From: Candidatus Levyibacteriota bacterium
Lineage (GTDB): Bacteria; Patescibacteria; Microgenomatia; Levybacterales; UBA12049
Direction of reading: 5' to 3'
DNA: 30,526 nt
Assembly: GCA_016182425.1 (NCBI GenBank)
Contig: JACPGP010000007.1
Location: 1-30,526 of the forward strand
Made by a program: the position numbers and the translations under genes. The notes below the pieces were generated by a model. The model had not been told where the DNA came from, did no database searches, and was given only the letters and a program-made list of their open reading frames with translations. The stretch's first letter is position 1. Each line of letters begins with the position of its first letter. This document shows, piece after piece, positions 6,517 to 13,996 of the stretch.

Positions 6517-7137
6517 TTACTTCTTAATTATATCTAATGCAAGCTGGATTTTCGAGTATTTTCTCTTCAAGAAAGGTATTTTTTTACTATGATACATTTT
6601 TTCTAAAATAATCAATGATTCTTTTTTCGCAAATTTTAAGCTAAACGTAGATTTTCCTTGAAACCTAACTGCCCCAGATAATCCGTATATACGATTAATC
6701 TCCTTTTGGAGCCATGTAATATGCTGTTCACTTGCTGATAAAAACCCTGTATACAACATAAAGCTACTTTTCCATCGTTTATCCCAATAACTATATGTAT
6801 ATCCATCTCCATCTAAATGACCTCTCAAAAAATCGGCAAAATAAATATGAGGAATTTTCAATGCCCTTAATGTTTTCGTTTTATTTGGAGTAAGTCCAAT
6901 TGATTGCAAGAATTTATACATCTTTACGTTGCCAAATTGAATTTGATAGTATGTACCGTTTGGATTATGAGAACTATGCTTTATTCCTATTTTATTTTTA
7001 AGGTTCAATAAGCTGGCGAACGTTTCAATCTGGTCAATATCCTTAGAGGTTAAATTAATATGCCGCCCATCAATAGATAAACTTCCATCAGTGGTTATTA
7101 AACCAATTACATAGGCAAAATTAGAACTCCATTTCAC
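6517..7137 (-). CDS. LAGLIDADG homing endonuclease, free-standing
   Basis: A 206-residue protein with two LAGLIDADG motifs, YVIGLITTDG (residues 9-18) and FLRGHLDGDG (103-112). Both catalytic aspartates, D17 and D111, are retained, so it should fold as a single-chain endonuclease with two active-site acids. The Lys/Arg- and aromatic-rich C-terminal half fits DNA contact. It is not inside an intron of any gene I can find. It sits between tRNA-Leu(GAG) and tRNA-Leu(CAG), about 280 bases from the half tRNA-Gly, which suggests a link to the tRNA interruptions. The start ATG at 7137 lacks a recognisable ribosome binding site. Confidence 0.88.
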   Translation of the reverse strand: MKWSSNFAYVIGLITTDGSLSIDGRHINLTSKDIDQIETFASLLNLKNKIGIKHSSHNPNGTYYQIQFGNVKMYKFLQSIGLTPNKTKTLRALKIPHIYFADFLRGHLDGDGYTYSYWDKRWKSSFMLYTGFLSASEQHITWLQKEINRIYGLSGAVRFQGKSTFSLKFAKKESLIILEKMYHSKKIPFLKRKYSKIQLALDIIKK

Positions 7138-7194
7138 TCTAATATTGTATCATACTCAAGAGTATAGCGTATACCATCTTGTAAATAAATTTTG

Positions 7195-7277
7195 TGCCGA
7201 AGAGAGGATTCGAACCTCCACGAGATTGCTCTCACAGCGTTCTGAACACTGCATGTCTACCATTCCATCACTTCGGC
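7195..7277 (-). tRNA. tRNA-Leu(CAG)
   Basis: Class II tRNA: acceptor GCCGAAG/TCTTCGGC region, anticodon stem CAGTG/CGCTG with loop TTCAGAA (CAG), variable arm, T-arm GGAGG-TTCGAAT-CCTCT. CCA not encoded. Confidence 0.94.
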
Positions 7278-7310
7278 AAAGCAAACTAATTCTAACAAAA
7301 GCCTTAAAAC

Positions 7311-7342
7311 TTGACAATAGAGATAAAGTATGTAACTATAAA
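7311..7342 (+). promoter_or_regulatory. Probable promoter of the first lysozyme-like gene
   Basis: Perfect TTGACA (7311-7316) and TATAAA (7337-7342) 8 bases before the ATG at 7351. The spacer is 20 bases if TATAAA is the -10 box, longer than ideal, so the exact -10 is uncertain. Confidence 0.5.
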
Positions 7343-7350
7343 ATACCGAC

Positions 7351-7932
7351 ATGCGCAAAGCATTCCTGCTCACAAGTTTTATCGTCATAACTCCTTTAGT
7401 TTTAATTCTACAGATTATGGCGATTGCTTATCTCTCTTATCAAAAGAACTATCAACATCCATATCAGACAAGCAAAATGCAAAAACCCAAAGTCGCGTAC
7501 GCGGCCCTTCCTCCCGTTCAAAACCTAACAAAAGAGGAAATCTCAGAAAAAGATGCGAGAGTTGAAATAATTAGACAGTTTTTTGCAAAATACAAATCTC
7601 CTCTTGAACCCTATGCAGAAGATGTGGTAACCCATGCCGATGCATTTGGACTTGATTTTCGACTCATTCCCTCTATTGCCATGCAGGAATCAAACCTCTG
7701 CCACAAGGCGCCCGAGGAATCCAACAATTGTTGGGGATTTGGTATTTACGGCAAGAATGTAAAACGCTTTACAGATTATCCCGAAGGAATCTATCAGGTA
7801 ACAAAAACCCTGGCCACCACCTATAAAAATAAAGGTCTTGAGACCCCGGAACAAATTATGACCCGCTATACACCTTCGAGTAATGGCAGCTGGGCAAGAG
7901 GTGTTTCATACTTTATGAATCAGCTTCAATAG
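7351..7932 (+). CDS. Membrane-anchored lysozyme-like / glucosaminidase-like protein
   Basis: A long N-terminal hydrophobic stretch (residues 4-28) is followed by a spacer and a domain of about 125 residues resembling the lysozyme-superfamily fold of secreted CPR murein hydrolases. The likely catalytic glutamate is E113 in SIAMQESNL. The WGFGIYG segment matches the downstream paralogue. C117 and C127 could form a disulfide outside the cell. Role: cleavage of peptidoglycan glycan strands, own or host; the bond specificity is not predictable. Confidence 0.75.
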   Translation: MRKAFLLTSFIVITPLVLILQIMAIAYLSYQKNYQHPYQTSKMQKPKVAYAALPPVQNLTKEEISEKDARVEIIRQFFAKYKSPLEPYAEDVVTHADAFGLDFRLIPSIAMQESNLCHKAPEESNNCWGFGIYGKNVKRFTDYPEGIYQVTKTLATTYKNKGLETPEQIMTRYTPSSNGSWARGVSYFMNQLQ

Positions 7933-7936
7933 CCTT

Positions 7937-7950
7937 GCCTGCCGGCAGGC
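7937..7950. repeat. GC-rich palindrome
   Basis: GCCTGCCGGCAGGC is a perfect palindrome, with further partial symmetry outside it (AGCCT...AGGCT). It lies just after the stop codon of the first lysozyme-like gene. Its GCCTGCC core resembles the elements at the interrupted tRNAs, and it may act as a transcription-end hairpin. Confidence 0.7.
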
Positions 7951-7968
7951 AGGCTTATAGTAAACCAC

Positions 7969-7997
7969 TTGACAAACCTATAGTTGCATGGTATAAT
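7969..7997 (+). promoter_or_regulatory. Strong promoter before the second lysozyme-like gene
   Basis: Perfect TTGACA (7969-7974), 17-base spacer, perfect TATAAT (7992-7997): the best consensus promoter in the window. Transcription would start near 8004, leaving a 5' leader of about 48 bases filled by a hairpin with a T-run. Confidence 0.88.
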
Positions 7998-8006
7998 CCT
8001 TGACAG

Positions 8007-8051
8007 ATCCTAAGGTATGGTCTTCAAAACCCCATACGTTAGGATTTTTTT
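8007..8051 (+). terminator. Terminator-like hairpin abutting the start codon of the second lysozyme-like gene
   Basis: The arms ATCCTAA-G-GTATGG and CCATAC-G-TTAGGAT pair over 13 base pairs with one G/G mismatch and an 11-base loop, followed by seven T that run straight into ATG 8052. AGGA (8041-8044), 7 bases before the ATG, is a Shine-Dalgarno-like site buried in the 3' arm. Between a perfect promoter and the gene this would act as a conditional terminator or a translation lock. Unlike the four amino acid leaders, no leader ORF is evident. Confidence 0.75.
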
Positions 8052-8606
8052 ATGGGAAAAAAGGGTTTCCTTTTTCTTCTACTTGTAGTTATCTATATTA
8101 ACCTTAGATTTACTCACCAAGTATTCGCCCAAAGCTTAGCGGGTGCGTCTGCCGTGCCTACAGCCAGTTTTGTGCAAATACAAGAAGACCGTAGAATAAA
8201 TATCCTAAAAAAATATCTACAAACTTACAATTCACCTTTAGCACCATACGCATCTATCTTTGTTACAGAGGCGGATAAAAACCAAATAGACTATAGATTG
8301 CTTGTTGCTATTTCCGGTGTTGAATCAACCTTCGGGCACCAAATACCCTACAATTCGTACAATGCCTGGGGATGGGGGATATACGGAGACAACATGATTC
8401 TCTTCAACTCCTGGAACCAGGCAATTACCACAATCTCAAAAGAACTCAAAACAACCTACATAGATAAATGGGGGACAAAAGATGTCTATCAAATAGGCAA
8501 ATTCTACGCCGCTTCACCAACCTGGGCAGAGCGGGTAGATGGAATTATGCAAAAAATTGAGGCTTTTGCTCTAAAGAGTCCAGAAAGCCTTCCCATTTCG
8601 CTATAA
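8052..8606 (+). CDS. Secreted lysozyme-like / glucosaminidase-like protein, paralogue
   Basis: Residues 1-27 form a signal peptide with a plausible cleavage site after VFA. The rest is one domain homologous to the protein at 7351-7932: both share a YxSPLxPYA opening, a catalytic-type glutamate (E91 in ISGVEST) and a WGWGIYG segment. At 184 residues it lacks the long anchor spacer of its neighbour. It is probably a free or cell-wall-acting murein hydrolase. Expression appears conditional because of the hairpin before the start codon. Confidence 0.75.
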   Translation: MGKKGFLFLLLVVIYINLRFTHQVFAQSLAGASAVPTASFVQIQEDRRINILKKYLQTYNSPLAPYASIFVTEADKNQIDYRLLVAISGVESTFGHQIPYNSYNAWGWGIYGDNMILFNSWNQAITTISKELKTTYIDKWGTKDVYQIGKFYAASPTWAERVDGIMQKIEAFALKSPESLPISL

Positions 8607-8632
8607 GTAGGATATAATAAGATCCTAACGAG

Positions 8633-8715
8633 GGGTCGGTGGCGGAACTAGGTATACGCGTATGGTTTAGGACCATATCCCGAAAGGGTTGGAGGTTCGA
8701 TTCCTCTCCGACCCA
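8633..8715 (+). tRNA. tRNA-Leu(UAG)
   Basis: Class II tRNA: acceptor GGGTCGG/CCGACCC, anticodon stem TATGG/CCATA with loop TTTAGGA (UAG), variable arm, T-arm GGAGG-TTCGATT-CCTCT, discriminator A, CCA encoded at 8716-8718. It lies 12 bases before the trigger factor gene and probably shares its transcript. Confidence 0.95.
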
Positions 8716-8729
8716 CCAAGAAATACAGT

Positions 8730-9563
8730 ATGAATATTACATCAGCCATACAAAAATTAGAAGACGGCACAATAAAATTAACCATAACTATTCCGGCAAA
8801 TGAAGTGAAAAAAACATGGGATGAGGTAGTTGAAGAAACGTCTAAAAACGCAAAAATTTCGGGATTTCGTAAAGGCAAAGCCCCAAAAAAACTAGTACAG
8901 GAAAATATTGATACCGATAAGGTTAGAGAAGAGGTCTTAAGAAAACTCCTCCCTCAGGCCTACATCGAAGCAGTAAAACAACACAATATTAAACCCATTG
9001 TTAATCCGAAAATTCATGTCGAGAAGTTGGAAGAAGGAAAAGACTGGCAGTTTATTGCCTTAACCTGTGAAGCCCCAGAAGTTAAACTTGAAAACTATAA
9101 AGATGTAATTCAAAAAATAACCGCCAAGTCAAAAATTGTCATTCCAGGCAAGGAACAACAGCCCCCAAATTTTGATGAGATTGTCAAAGCACTGCTTGAA
9201 CAAACAACTGTTACTATCCCAAGCCTACTTACCGAGCACGAAGTAGAGAGGCTTCTTAGCCAAACCCTGGATGAGGTCAAAAAGCTAGGGTTAACGCTTG
9301 ATCAATACCTAAGCTCAACAAACAGAACCCCACAAAGTCTTAGGGAAGAGTATGCCAAAAGAGCAGAAAATGATATAAAACTCGAGTTTGGATTACAAAA
9401 AATTGCCGAAACCGAAAACATCACTGTTGAACCAAAAGAAATAGATGAGGCAATTCAAAAAGCAAAAGACGAAACAGAGCGAAAAAATCTGGAAGCAAAT
9501 AAATATCTGCTCGCCTCAATCCTTAGACAGCAAAAAACGCTTGATTTCTTACGCAATCTGTGA
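8730..9563 (+). CDS. tig: Trigger factor without PPIase domain
   Basis: Ribosome-associated chaperone for nascent chains. The ribosome-binding signature GFRKGKAP (residues 45-52) is intact. After the N-terminal domain (to about 118) comes a helical C-terminal domain with the usual VEPKEIDEAI segment; the FKBP-like prolyl isomerase domain found between them in E. coli is missing. At 277 residues it is about 150 shorter than the full form. PPIase-less trigger factors are known, particularly in reduced genomes. Confidence 0.88.
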   Translation: MNITSAIQKLEDGTIKLTITIPANEVKKTWDEVVEETSKNAKISGFRKGKAPKKLVQENIDTDKVREEVLRKLLPQAYIEAVKQHNIKPIVNPKIHVEKLEEGKDWQFIALTCEAPEVKLENYKDVIQKITAKSKIVIPGKEQQPPNFDEIVKALLEQTTVTIPSLLTEHEVERLLSQTLDEVKKLGLTLDQYLSSTNRTPQSLREEYAKRAENDIKLEFGLQKIAETENITVEPKEIDEAIQKAKDETERKNLEANKYLLASILRQQKTLDFLRNL

Positions 9564-9580
9564 TAAGGTAAACCCGACTT

Positions 9581-10234
9581 ATGCAACTTATAACACAGAA
9601 AAAACCAAAACAACAAACAACCCAGTATGTGGATCAAAACCCAGTCGAGGCAATCCGAAACTTGGGCGGAGGGGCAGTTAAGTCATTTGCAAACGATGTC
9701 GTAAAAGAAGGAGCAAAAGATTTTTGGCAACAGTTACTGGGGAACCAAACAAAAGAGAAAAAATACCAAGACGCTGGTGATCTCCAAGAAGGGCAGGACC
9801 TTGATCTTGCTCAACTTAAAAAAGAAAAAAGACAAGGTGTCGAACCAGGCATTGATTACAGACGAGAAATCTTGCATGGCTCGGAAAGAATTGCCAAAAA
9901 AGAATCGCAGGTAGTTTCCCAACAGATAGAAATGATTCTTATTGAGCTCAAGCGGCTGGCCTCTTCCTCCAAAGAGCTGGAAATCCAGTTTAGTGGTGTG
10001 GTGGTCGAGCAGAGAATCGAAAGAGTAGGCAAGTACCACCAGTCCTTTTTTGAATGGATGCTTGTTATGATTCAAACTGCCAGAATGCGAATTGAAGATG
10101 CAGGAGCTTGGCTTGCGGCAATGCACGGCAAGAAAAACAAAAAGAAATCACAAAACTACTGGAACATGTTTAAAAAACACGGCACCACTTTTGGTCTCTC
10201 CAACGAACGGGTAGTTTCCACCCAAACAGGATAA
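9581..10234 (+). CDS. Hypothetical protein resembling a CPR-specific DUF (DUF5660-like)
   Basis: A 217-residue, Lys/Gln/Glu-rich, probably cytoplasmic protein with no signal peptide. The N-terminal third is low complexity and charged. Residues about 100-195 look helical and contain SFFEWMLVMIQTARMRIEDA, which resembles a family of unknown function I associate with Microgenomates genomes. That match is from memory and tentative. It follows trigger factor by 17 bases and probably shares its mRNA. Confidence 0.6.
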   Translation: MQLITQKKPKQQTTQYVDQNPVEAIRNLGGGAVKSFANDVVKEGAKDFWQQLLGNQTKEKKYQDAGDLQEGQDLDLAQLKKEKRQGVEPGIDYRREILHGSERIAKKESQVVSQQIEMILIELKRLASSSKELEIQFSGVVVEQRIERVGKYHQSFFEWMLVMIQTARMRIEDAGAWLAAMHGKKNKKKSQNYWNMFKKHGTTFGLSNERVVSTQTG

Positions 10235-10244
10235 ATTTTCCTCA

Positions 10245-10273
10245 TTGATTTTTATAGAGAAATTAGATACAAT
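10245..10273 (+). promoter_or_regulatory. Promoter of the ilvB operon
   Basis: TTGATT (10245-10250), a 17-base spacer, TACAAT (10268-10273). The GTG of the leader peptide is 7 bases after the -10 box. Confidence 0.8.
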
Positions 10274-10280
10274 TTTTCTA

Positions 10281-10328
10281 GTGAAAAAGTTTGCCATTGT
10301 TACCCTCGTCCTTCTTGATCTCGCCTAA
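10281..10328 (+). CDS. ilvB operon leader peptide (Ile/Val/Leu-rich)
   Basis: GTG-started 15-codon ORF encoding MKKFAIVTLVLLDLA, stop TAA at 10326. It has one Ile, two Val (GTT, GTC) and four Leu codons (CTC, CTT, CTT, CTC). No Shine-Dalgarno fits; the start lies at the predicted transcript 5' end. The stop codon is in the loop of hairpin CTCGC/GCGAG, just before the antiterminator arm, so a terminating ribosome would mask that arm. It functions like E. coli IvbL or IlvL by design, not by homology. Confidence 0.85.
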   Translation: MKKFAIVTLVLLDLA

Positions 10329-10390
10329 GCGAGTGGGAGAACGATTGCAAAGCAAACAAGCAACTCCCGCCGCAAGCGGGATTTTTTTTA
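10320..10390 (+). promoter_or_regulatory. ilvB transcription attenuator
   Basis: Terminator: TCCCGC (10365-10370), loop CGCAA, GCGGGA (10376-10381), then eight T. Antiterminator: GTGGGAG (10333-10339) with CTCCCGC (10364-10370), extended across a bulge by TTGC (10345-10348) with GCAA (10360-10363). Both use 10365-10370, so they exclude each other. A ribosome stalled at Ile/Val/Leu codons leaves GTGGGAG free and allows read-through. GCGGGA, 10 bases before the ilvB ATG, is also the only Shine-Dalgarno-like sequence. Confidence 0.85.
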
Positions 10391-10391
10391 T

Positions 10392-12083
10392 ATGAAAACA
10401 AAAAAAATATCTGGCGGACATATGCTTATGGAAGCTTTCTTAAAAGAGGGGGTTGATCTTATTTTTGGCTACCCTGGTGGCGCTATTATGCCAGTCTACG
10501 ATTCACTCTATCACTACCGCAAAAAGATTCGCCACATTTTGGTAAGACACGAGCAAGGAGCAGCCCATGCTGCCGAAGGATACGCTCGCATGACTGGAAA
10601 ACCAGGCGTATGTCTAGCCACATCAGGTCCAGGAGCAACAAATTTAGTGACAGGCATTACCGATGCTTTAATGGACTCTGTTCCTATTGTGTGCATCACT
10701 GGACAAGTAACAGCTCATTTGGTTGGCACCGATGCCTTTCAAGAAGCAGATGTTATTGGTATTACAACACCAATTACCAAATGGAATTACCAAGTAACCC
10801 GCGCCTCGGAAATCGGCGAAATTATCCCCAAAGCCTTTGCCATTGCTCAAAGTGGCAGACCAGGACCAGTGGTTATTGACATTACCAAAAATGCTCAAGC
10901 CGAAATTGCAGAGTATTTGTACAGACCATATACGGCCAAAAAACTCTACCCAAAAATAGAGGAACAAAAAAAACAAATCAAAGCTTTAGCTATACTTTTG
11001 AATAAGGCCAAACGACCATATATCTTAATTGGCCATGGCGTGCAAATAGCCCATGCCGAAAATGAGGTCAGGAAACTTGTGGAAAAAGGCGGATTCCCCG
11101 CTGCCGCAACATTGCATGGCCTGTCATCTTTTCCTACCAATCATCCCCTCTATGCGGGAATGCTGGGAATGCATGGCAATTATGGTCCCAACGTGCTCAC
11201 CAATAAAGCAGATGTTCTAGTCAGCCTTGGCATGCGATTTGATGACAGAGTCACTGGCCGGGTTAAAGACTACGCCACAAAGGCGGCAATTATTCATATT
11301 GATATTGATCCATCGGAGCATAATAAAATAGTAAAGGAAACAATTTCCATTGCTGGTGACGTTAAAGAAGTCTTACAAAAACTTATTCCCATGATTAAAA
11401 AGAATACCCACAGGAAGTGGCTTTCCCAGTTTCGCGCATGTGACAAAATTGAATATGAAAAAGCCATCAAACCCGAGATGGCACCGACCACCTCCCATAT
11501 TAAAATGACAGAGGTAATTGACCTGTTATCCAAAAAAACCAAAGGGGAAGCAGTTATTGTGGCCGATGTCGGTCAGCATCAAATGATGGCAGCAAGATAT
11601 TACAAGTTTACAAAACAAAAAAGCTTTGTTACCTCCGGTGGTCTTGGCACCATGGGATTTGCCCTCCCCGCCAGCATTGGCGTAAAATTAGCCAGTCCCA
11701 AACGAGAAGTTATTGCTGTTATTGGAGATGGCAGTTTTCAAATGACTATTCAGGAACTAGCCACAATTACCCAAGAAAAACTCCCTGTTAAAATAGTACT
11801 TCTTAACAATAACTATTTGGGCATGGTCCGGCAATGGCAAGAGTTATTTTTTGACAAACGTTACTCTTTTGTTGACCTTGACAACCCAGATTTTGTCGCT
11901 GTGGCCAAAGGATTTCGTATCAAGGGATTAAAAGTGGAAAAAAGAAGCCAGCTTTCAAAAGCAATAGATACTATGCTTTCATCAAAAACAGCCTATCTTC
12001 TGGAAGTGCATGTAGAAAAAGAGGGAAATGTTTTTCCCATGATGCCAACCGGCGCATCAGTGGAGGAGATAAGATTGGAATAG
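10392..12083 (+). CDS. ilvB: Acetolactate synthase large subunit
   Basis: Thiamine diphosphate enzyme joining two pyruvates to acetolactate, or pyruvate and 2-oxobutyrate to acetohydroxybutyrate: the first common step to Val/Leu and Ile. E54 in RHEQGAAHAAEGYAR is the cofactor-activating glutamate. GDGSFQM (about 443) to NNNYLGMVRQWQ (about 470) is the ThDP/Mg2+ site. At 563 residues it is full length with all three domains. The ATG lies directly behind the attenuator T-run. Its regulatory subunit gene starts one base after its stop. Confidence 0.96.
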   Translation: MKTKKISGGHMLMEAFLKEGVDLIFGYPGGAIMPVYDSLYHYRKKIRHILVRHEQGAAHAAEGYARMTGKPGVCLATSGPGATNLVTGITDALMDSVPIVCITGQVTAHLVGTDAFQEADVIGITTPITKWNYQVTRASEIGEIIPKAFAIAQSGRPGPVVIDITKNAQAEIAEYLYRPYTAKKLYPKIEEQKKQIKALAILLNKAKRPYILIGHGVQIAHAENEVRKLVEKGGFPAAATLHGLSSFPTNHPLYAGMLGMHGNYGPNVLTNKADVLVSLGMRFDDRVTGRVKDYATKAAIIHIDIDPSEHNKIVKETISIAGDVKEVLQKLIPMIKKNTHRKWLSQFRACDKIEYEKAIKPEMAPTTSHIKMTEVIDLLSKKTKGEAVIVADVGQHQMMAARYYKFTKQKSFVTSGGLGTMGFALPASIGVKLASPKREVIAVIGDGSFQMTIQELATITQEKLPVKIVLLNNNYLGMVRQWQELFFDKRYSFVDLDNPDFVAVAKGFRIKGLKVEKRSQLSKAIDTMLSSKTAYLLEVHVEKEGNVFPMMPTGASVEEIRLE

Positions 12084-12084
12084 T

Positions 12085-12330
12085 ATGGATACAGCGCAAT
12101 ACAAAATAATTGTTGAATCTGAAAACAAACCGGGTGTTCTTTATAGAATTGCCGGTATTTTTGTTAGAAGAAAAATTAACGTGGAAAAGTTATCGGTGTA
12201 CGAAACAAAAACCAAGGGCTTGTCAAAATTTACAATTATTGCTAATATGACGGAGTACAATACAATAAGAGTAATAGAAAGCATTCGTAAAATTGTTGAA
12301 GTAAAAAGTGTATATGCAAAAAAAACCTAG
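12085..12330 (+). CDS. ilvN: Acetolactate synthase small subunit, ACT domain only
   Basis: An 81-residue single ACT domain (KPGVLYRIAGIFVRRKINVEKL) that would bind valine or another branched-chain amino acid and tune IlvB. Typical IlvH proteins have about 160 residues with a second domain; short forms such as E. coli IlvN (about 96) exist. Position directly after ilvB supports the role. Whether it still confers feedback inhibition cannot be told from sequence. Confidence 0.88.
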   Translation: MDTAQYKIIVESENKPGVLYRIAGIFVRRKINVEKLSVYETKTKGLSKFTIIANMTEYNTIRVIESIRKIVEVKSVYAKKT

Positions 12331-12369
12331 ACCGTCTTGTTTCCTACATTAACAAAGCTCTATAACTTT

Positions 12370-13419
12370 ATGGCAAAAATGAATTTTGGTGGCGTGACCG
12401 AAGAAGTTGTTACCAGAAAAGAATTTCCACTGTCAAAAGCAAAGCAAGTACTTAAAGACGAGGTGATTGCTGTTATTGGCTATGGCGTGCAAGGCCCAGC
12501 CCAGGCACTTAATCTGCGAGACAATGGTTTTAATGTCATTGTCGGCCAGCGAAAAGGCGGGAAGTCGTTTGAAAAAGCCAAAAAAGACGGCTGGATGGAA
12601 GGTAAAACACTTTTTGAGATTGAAGAGGCAGTAAAACGAGGAACTATTATTTGCTACCTTCTTTCTGACGCGGGACAAATTCAAAGTTGGCCGCTTATTA
12701 AAAAACATTTAACATCTGGCAAAGCACTCTGTTTTTCTCATGGTTTTGGCATTACCTATAAAAAACATACTAAAATAATTCCGCCAGAAAATGTTGATGT
12801 TATCTTAGTTGCGCCAAAAGGAGCAGGACGTACTGTTCGCAAGCACTTTTTGGAAGGAAAAGGTATTAATAGCAGCTTTGCTATTTTTCAGGATGCAACA
12901 AAAAAAGCAATGAAACGAGTTTTGGCCATGGGTATTGGCATTGGCTCTGGTTATTTGTTTGAGACAACGTTTGAGAAAGAAGTATTTAGCGATCTAACAG
13001 GCGAGCGGGGAGTATTAATGGGCGCCATTGCCGGCATTATGGAAGCGCAGTACAACTTGCTTCGAAAAAAAGGCCACTCACCATCCGAAAGCTTTAATGA
13101 AACAGTTGAGGAAGCAACCCAAAGTTTAATTCCTTTAATTTCTGAAAACGGCATGGACTGGATGTTTGCCAATACTTCAACCACAGCGCAGCGGGGCGCA
13201 CTTGACTGGAAAGAAAAGTTTAAAAAAGCAGTCGAGCCTGTATTTGCAGAGCTTTATGCCAGAGTAAAGTCTGGAAAAGAAGCAGAAGTAGTTATCAAAG
13301 CAAACAGTAAAAAAGATTATAAGCAAAAACTGCAAAAAGAATTAGACAAAATGAAAAACTCCGAAATGTGGCAAACCGGCGCCCAAGTCCGCAGCCTTCG
13401 CCCAGAAAAACAAAAATGA
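12370..13419 (+). CDS. ilvC: Ketol-acid reductoisomerase
   Basis: NADPH-dependent enzyme converting acetolactate to dihydroxyisovalerate. The Rossmann motif GYGVQGPAQALNLRDNG comes near residue 40, and GQRKGGKS offers the basic and serine contacts for NADP phosphate. The C-terminal metal-binding knotted domain contains DLTGERGVLMG and later EE residues. I chose ATG 12370 (349 residues); an in-frame TTG at 12337 would add 11 residues with no family support. The intergenic gap from ilvN is 39 bases. A terminator follows. Confidence 0.94.
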   Translation: MAKMNFGGVTEEVVTRKEFPLSKAKQVLKDEVIAVIGYGVQGPAQALNLRDNGFNVIVGQRKGGKSFEKAKKDGWMEGKTLFEIEEAVKRGTIICYLLSDAGQIQSWPLIKKHLTSGKALCFSHGFGITYKKHTKIIPPENVDVILVAPKGAGRTVRKHFLEGKGINSSFAIFQDATKKAMKRVLAMGIGIGSGYLFETTFEKEVFSDLTGERGVLMGAIAGIMEAQYNLLRKKGHSPSESFNETVEEATQSLIPLISENGMDWMFANTSTTAQRGALDWKEKFKKAVEPVFAELYARVKSGKEAEVVIKANSKKDYKQKLQKELDKMKNSEMWQTGAQVRSLRPEKQK

Positions 13420-13440
13420 TCTTAAGTAATCATAAGCGGT

Positions 13441-13480
13441 AACAACGCACAGAGGAAGCAATCTGAAGCGTTGTTTTTTT
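13441..13480 (+). terminator. Intrinsic terminator of ilvBNC
   Basis: AACAACGC (13441-13448) pairs with GCGTTGTT (13468-13475), with an inner CAGA/TCTG helix, followed by a run of T to 13480. It lies 21 bases after the ilvC stop and ends the operon. Confidence 0.85.
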
Positions 13481-13525
13481 GTTTTATTCTCTTGCACGTT
13501 AACAAAGTACGGAACATGAAAAAAT

Positions 13526-13580
13526 TTGAGCTGGCCTAATTTGCTAACAAGGCATTTGTTATCAGCTTTGGTCGGCTCAA
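13526..13580 (+). ncRNA. Candidate structured RNA hairpin
   Basis: TTGAGCTGGCC (13526-13536) pairs along its whole length with GGTCGGCTCAA (13570-13580), using two G-U pairs, and TAACAA (13545-13550) pairs inside it with TTGTTA (13556-13561) around loop GGCAT. No known RNA family is recognised. It lies between the ilvC terminator and a possible decayed ORF, with no clear promoter. Confidence 0.35.
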
Positions 13581-13615
13581 GCGGGAGTTTTAGTATAGAA
13601 AGGGGCAAGCAATGT

Positions 13616-13950
13616 ATGGCAAAACGGGTAAAAATGGAAGGTATCCGGGTTCATCTTCAAGTTGGGGAGGCAGCAATACTACGTCTGGTCTTTGGTGTAC
13701 GACCACGGAGCAACGTCTACACCACTGGCATCCAGCATGACGCCAACATGGTGAGGTCTTTCCTCAGGGGACTCAGGAGATATCCTCTTCGCCGTCATCG
13801 CTAGTGCAATCAGCGGCGTTCCGTATATTCGTGCTAGGGAGAAGCCATGGCGTGAGCTAAGGGATGCGATTGCGTTAGCAATCAAGCAAGCGACACAACG
13901 TCGCGCCCCTTACCGTAATTTACGGAACTCACGCCTTGGCACCCCTACAA
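13616..13950 (+). pseudogene. Possible decayed or frameshifted gene in a GC-rich gap
   Basis: The 560-base gap between ilvC and the gene at 13997 has visibly higher GC than its neighbours. From ATG 13616, after the purine-rich AAAGGGG, a frame runs about 42 codons to near HDANMV and then to a stop at 13804. A different frame after about 13755 reads protein-like (GDILFAVIASAISGVPYI) and stays open to beyond 13950. This could be one frameshifted gene of about 110 codons, or chance. No family recognised. A perfect palindrome CCGTAATTTACGG lies near the end. Confidence 0.3.
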
Positions 13951-13958
13951 AAATCTTC

Positions 13959-13989
13959 TTGACAACTCTCATCTTCCCTCTGTTATACT
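13959..13989 (+). promoter_or_regulatory. Promoter of the coiled-coil gene at 13997
   Basis: Perfect TTGACA (13959-13964) and TATACT (13984-13989), spacer 19, or 18 if TTATAC is used. The ATG at 13997 is 7 bases past the -10 box, so leaderless. Confidence 0.7.
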
Positions 13990-13996
13990 AAATTCC

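Noticed and set aside
10281..10390. T-box or metabolite riboswitch upstream of ilvB, leuA, ilvA or aroF
   Set aside because: No T-box sequence or large ligand-binding fold is visible; the short amino-acid-biased ORFs and competing helices explain the leaders as ribosome-mediated attenuators.
12337..12369. TTG start extending ilvC by 11 residues
   Set aside because: The added residues do not match KARI N-termini; ATG 12370 gives a normal length.
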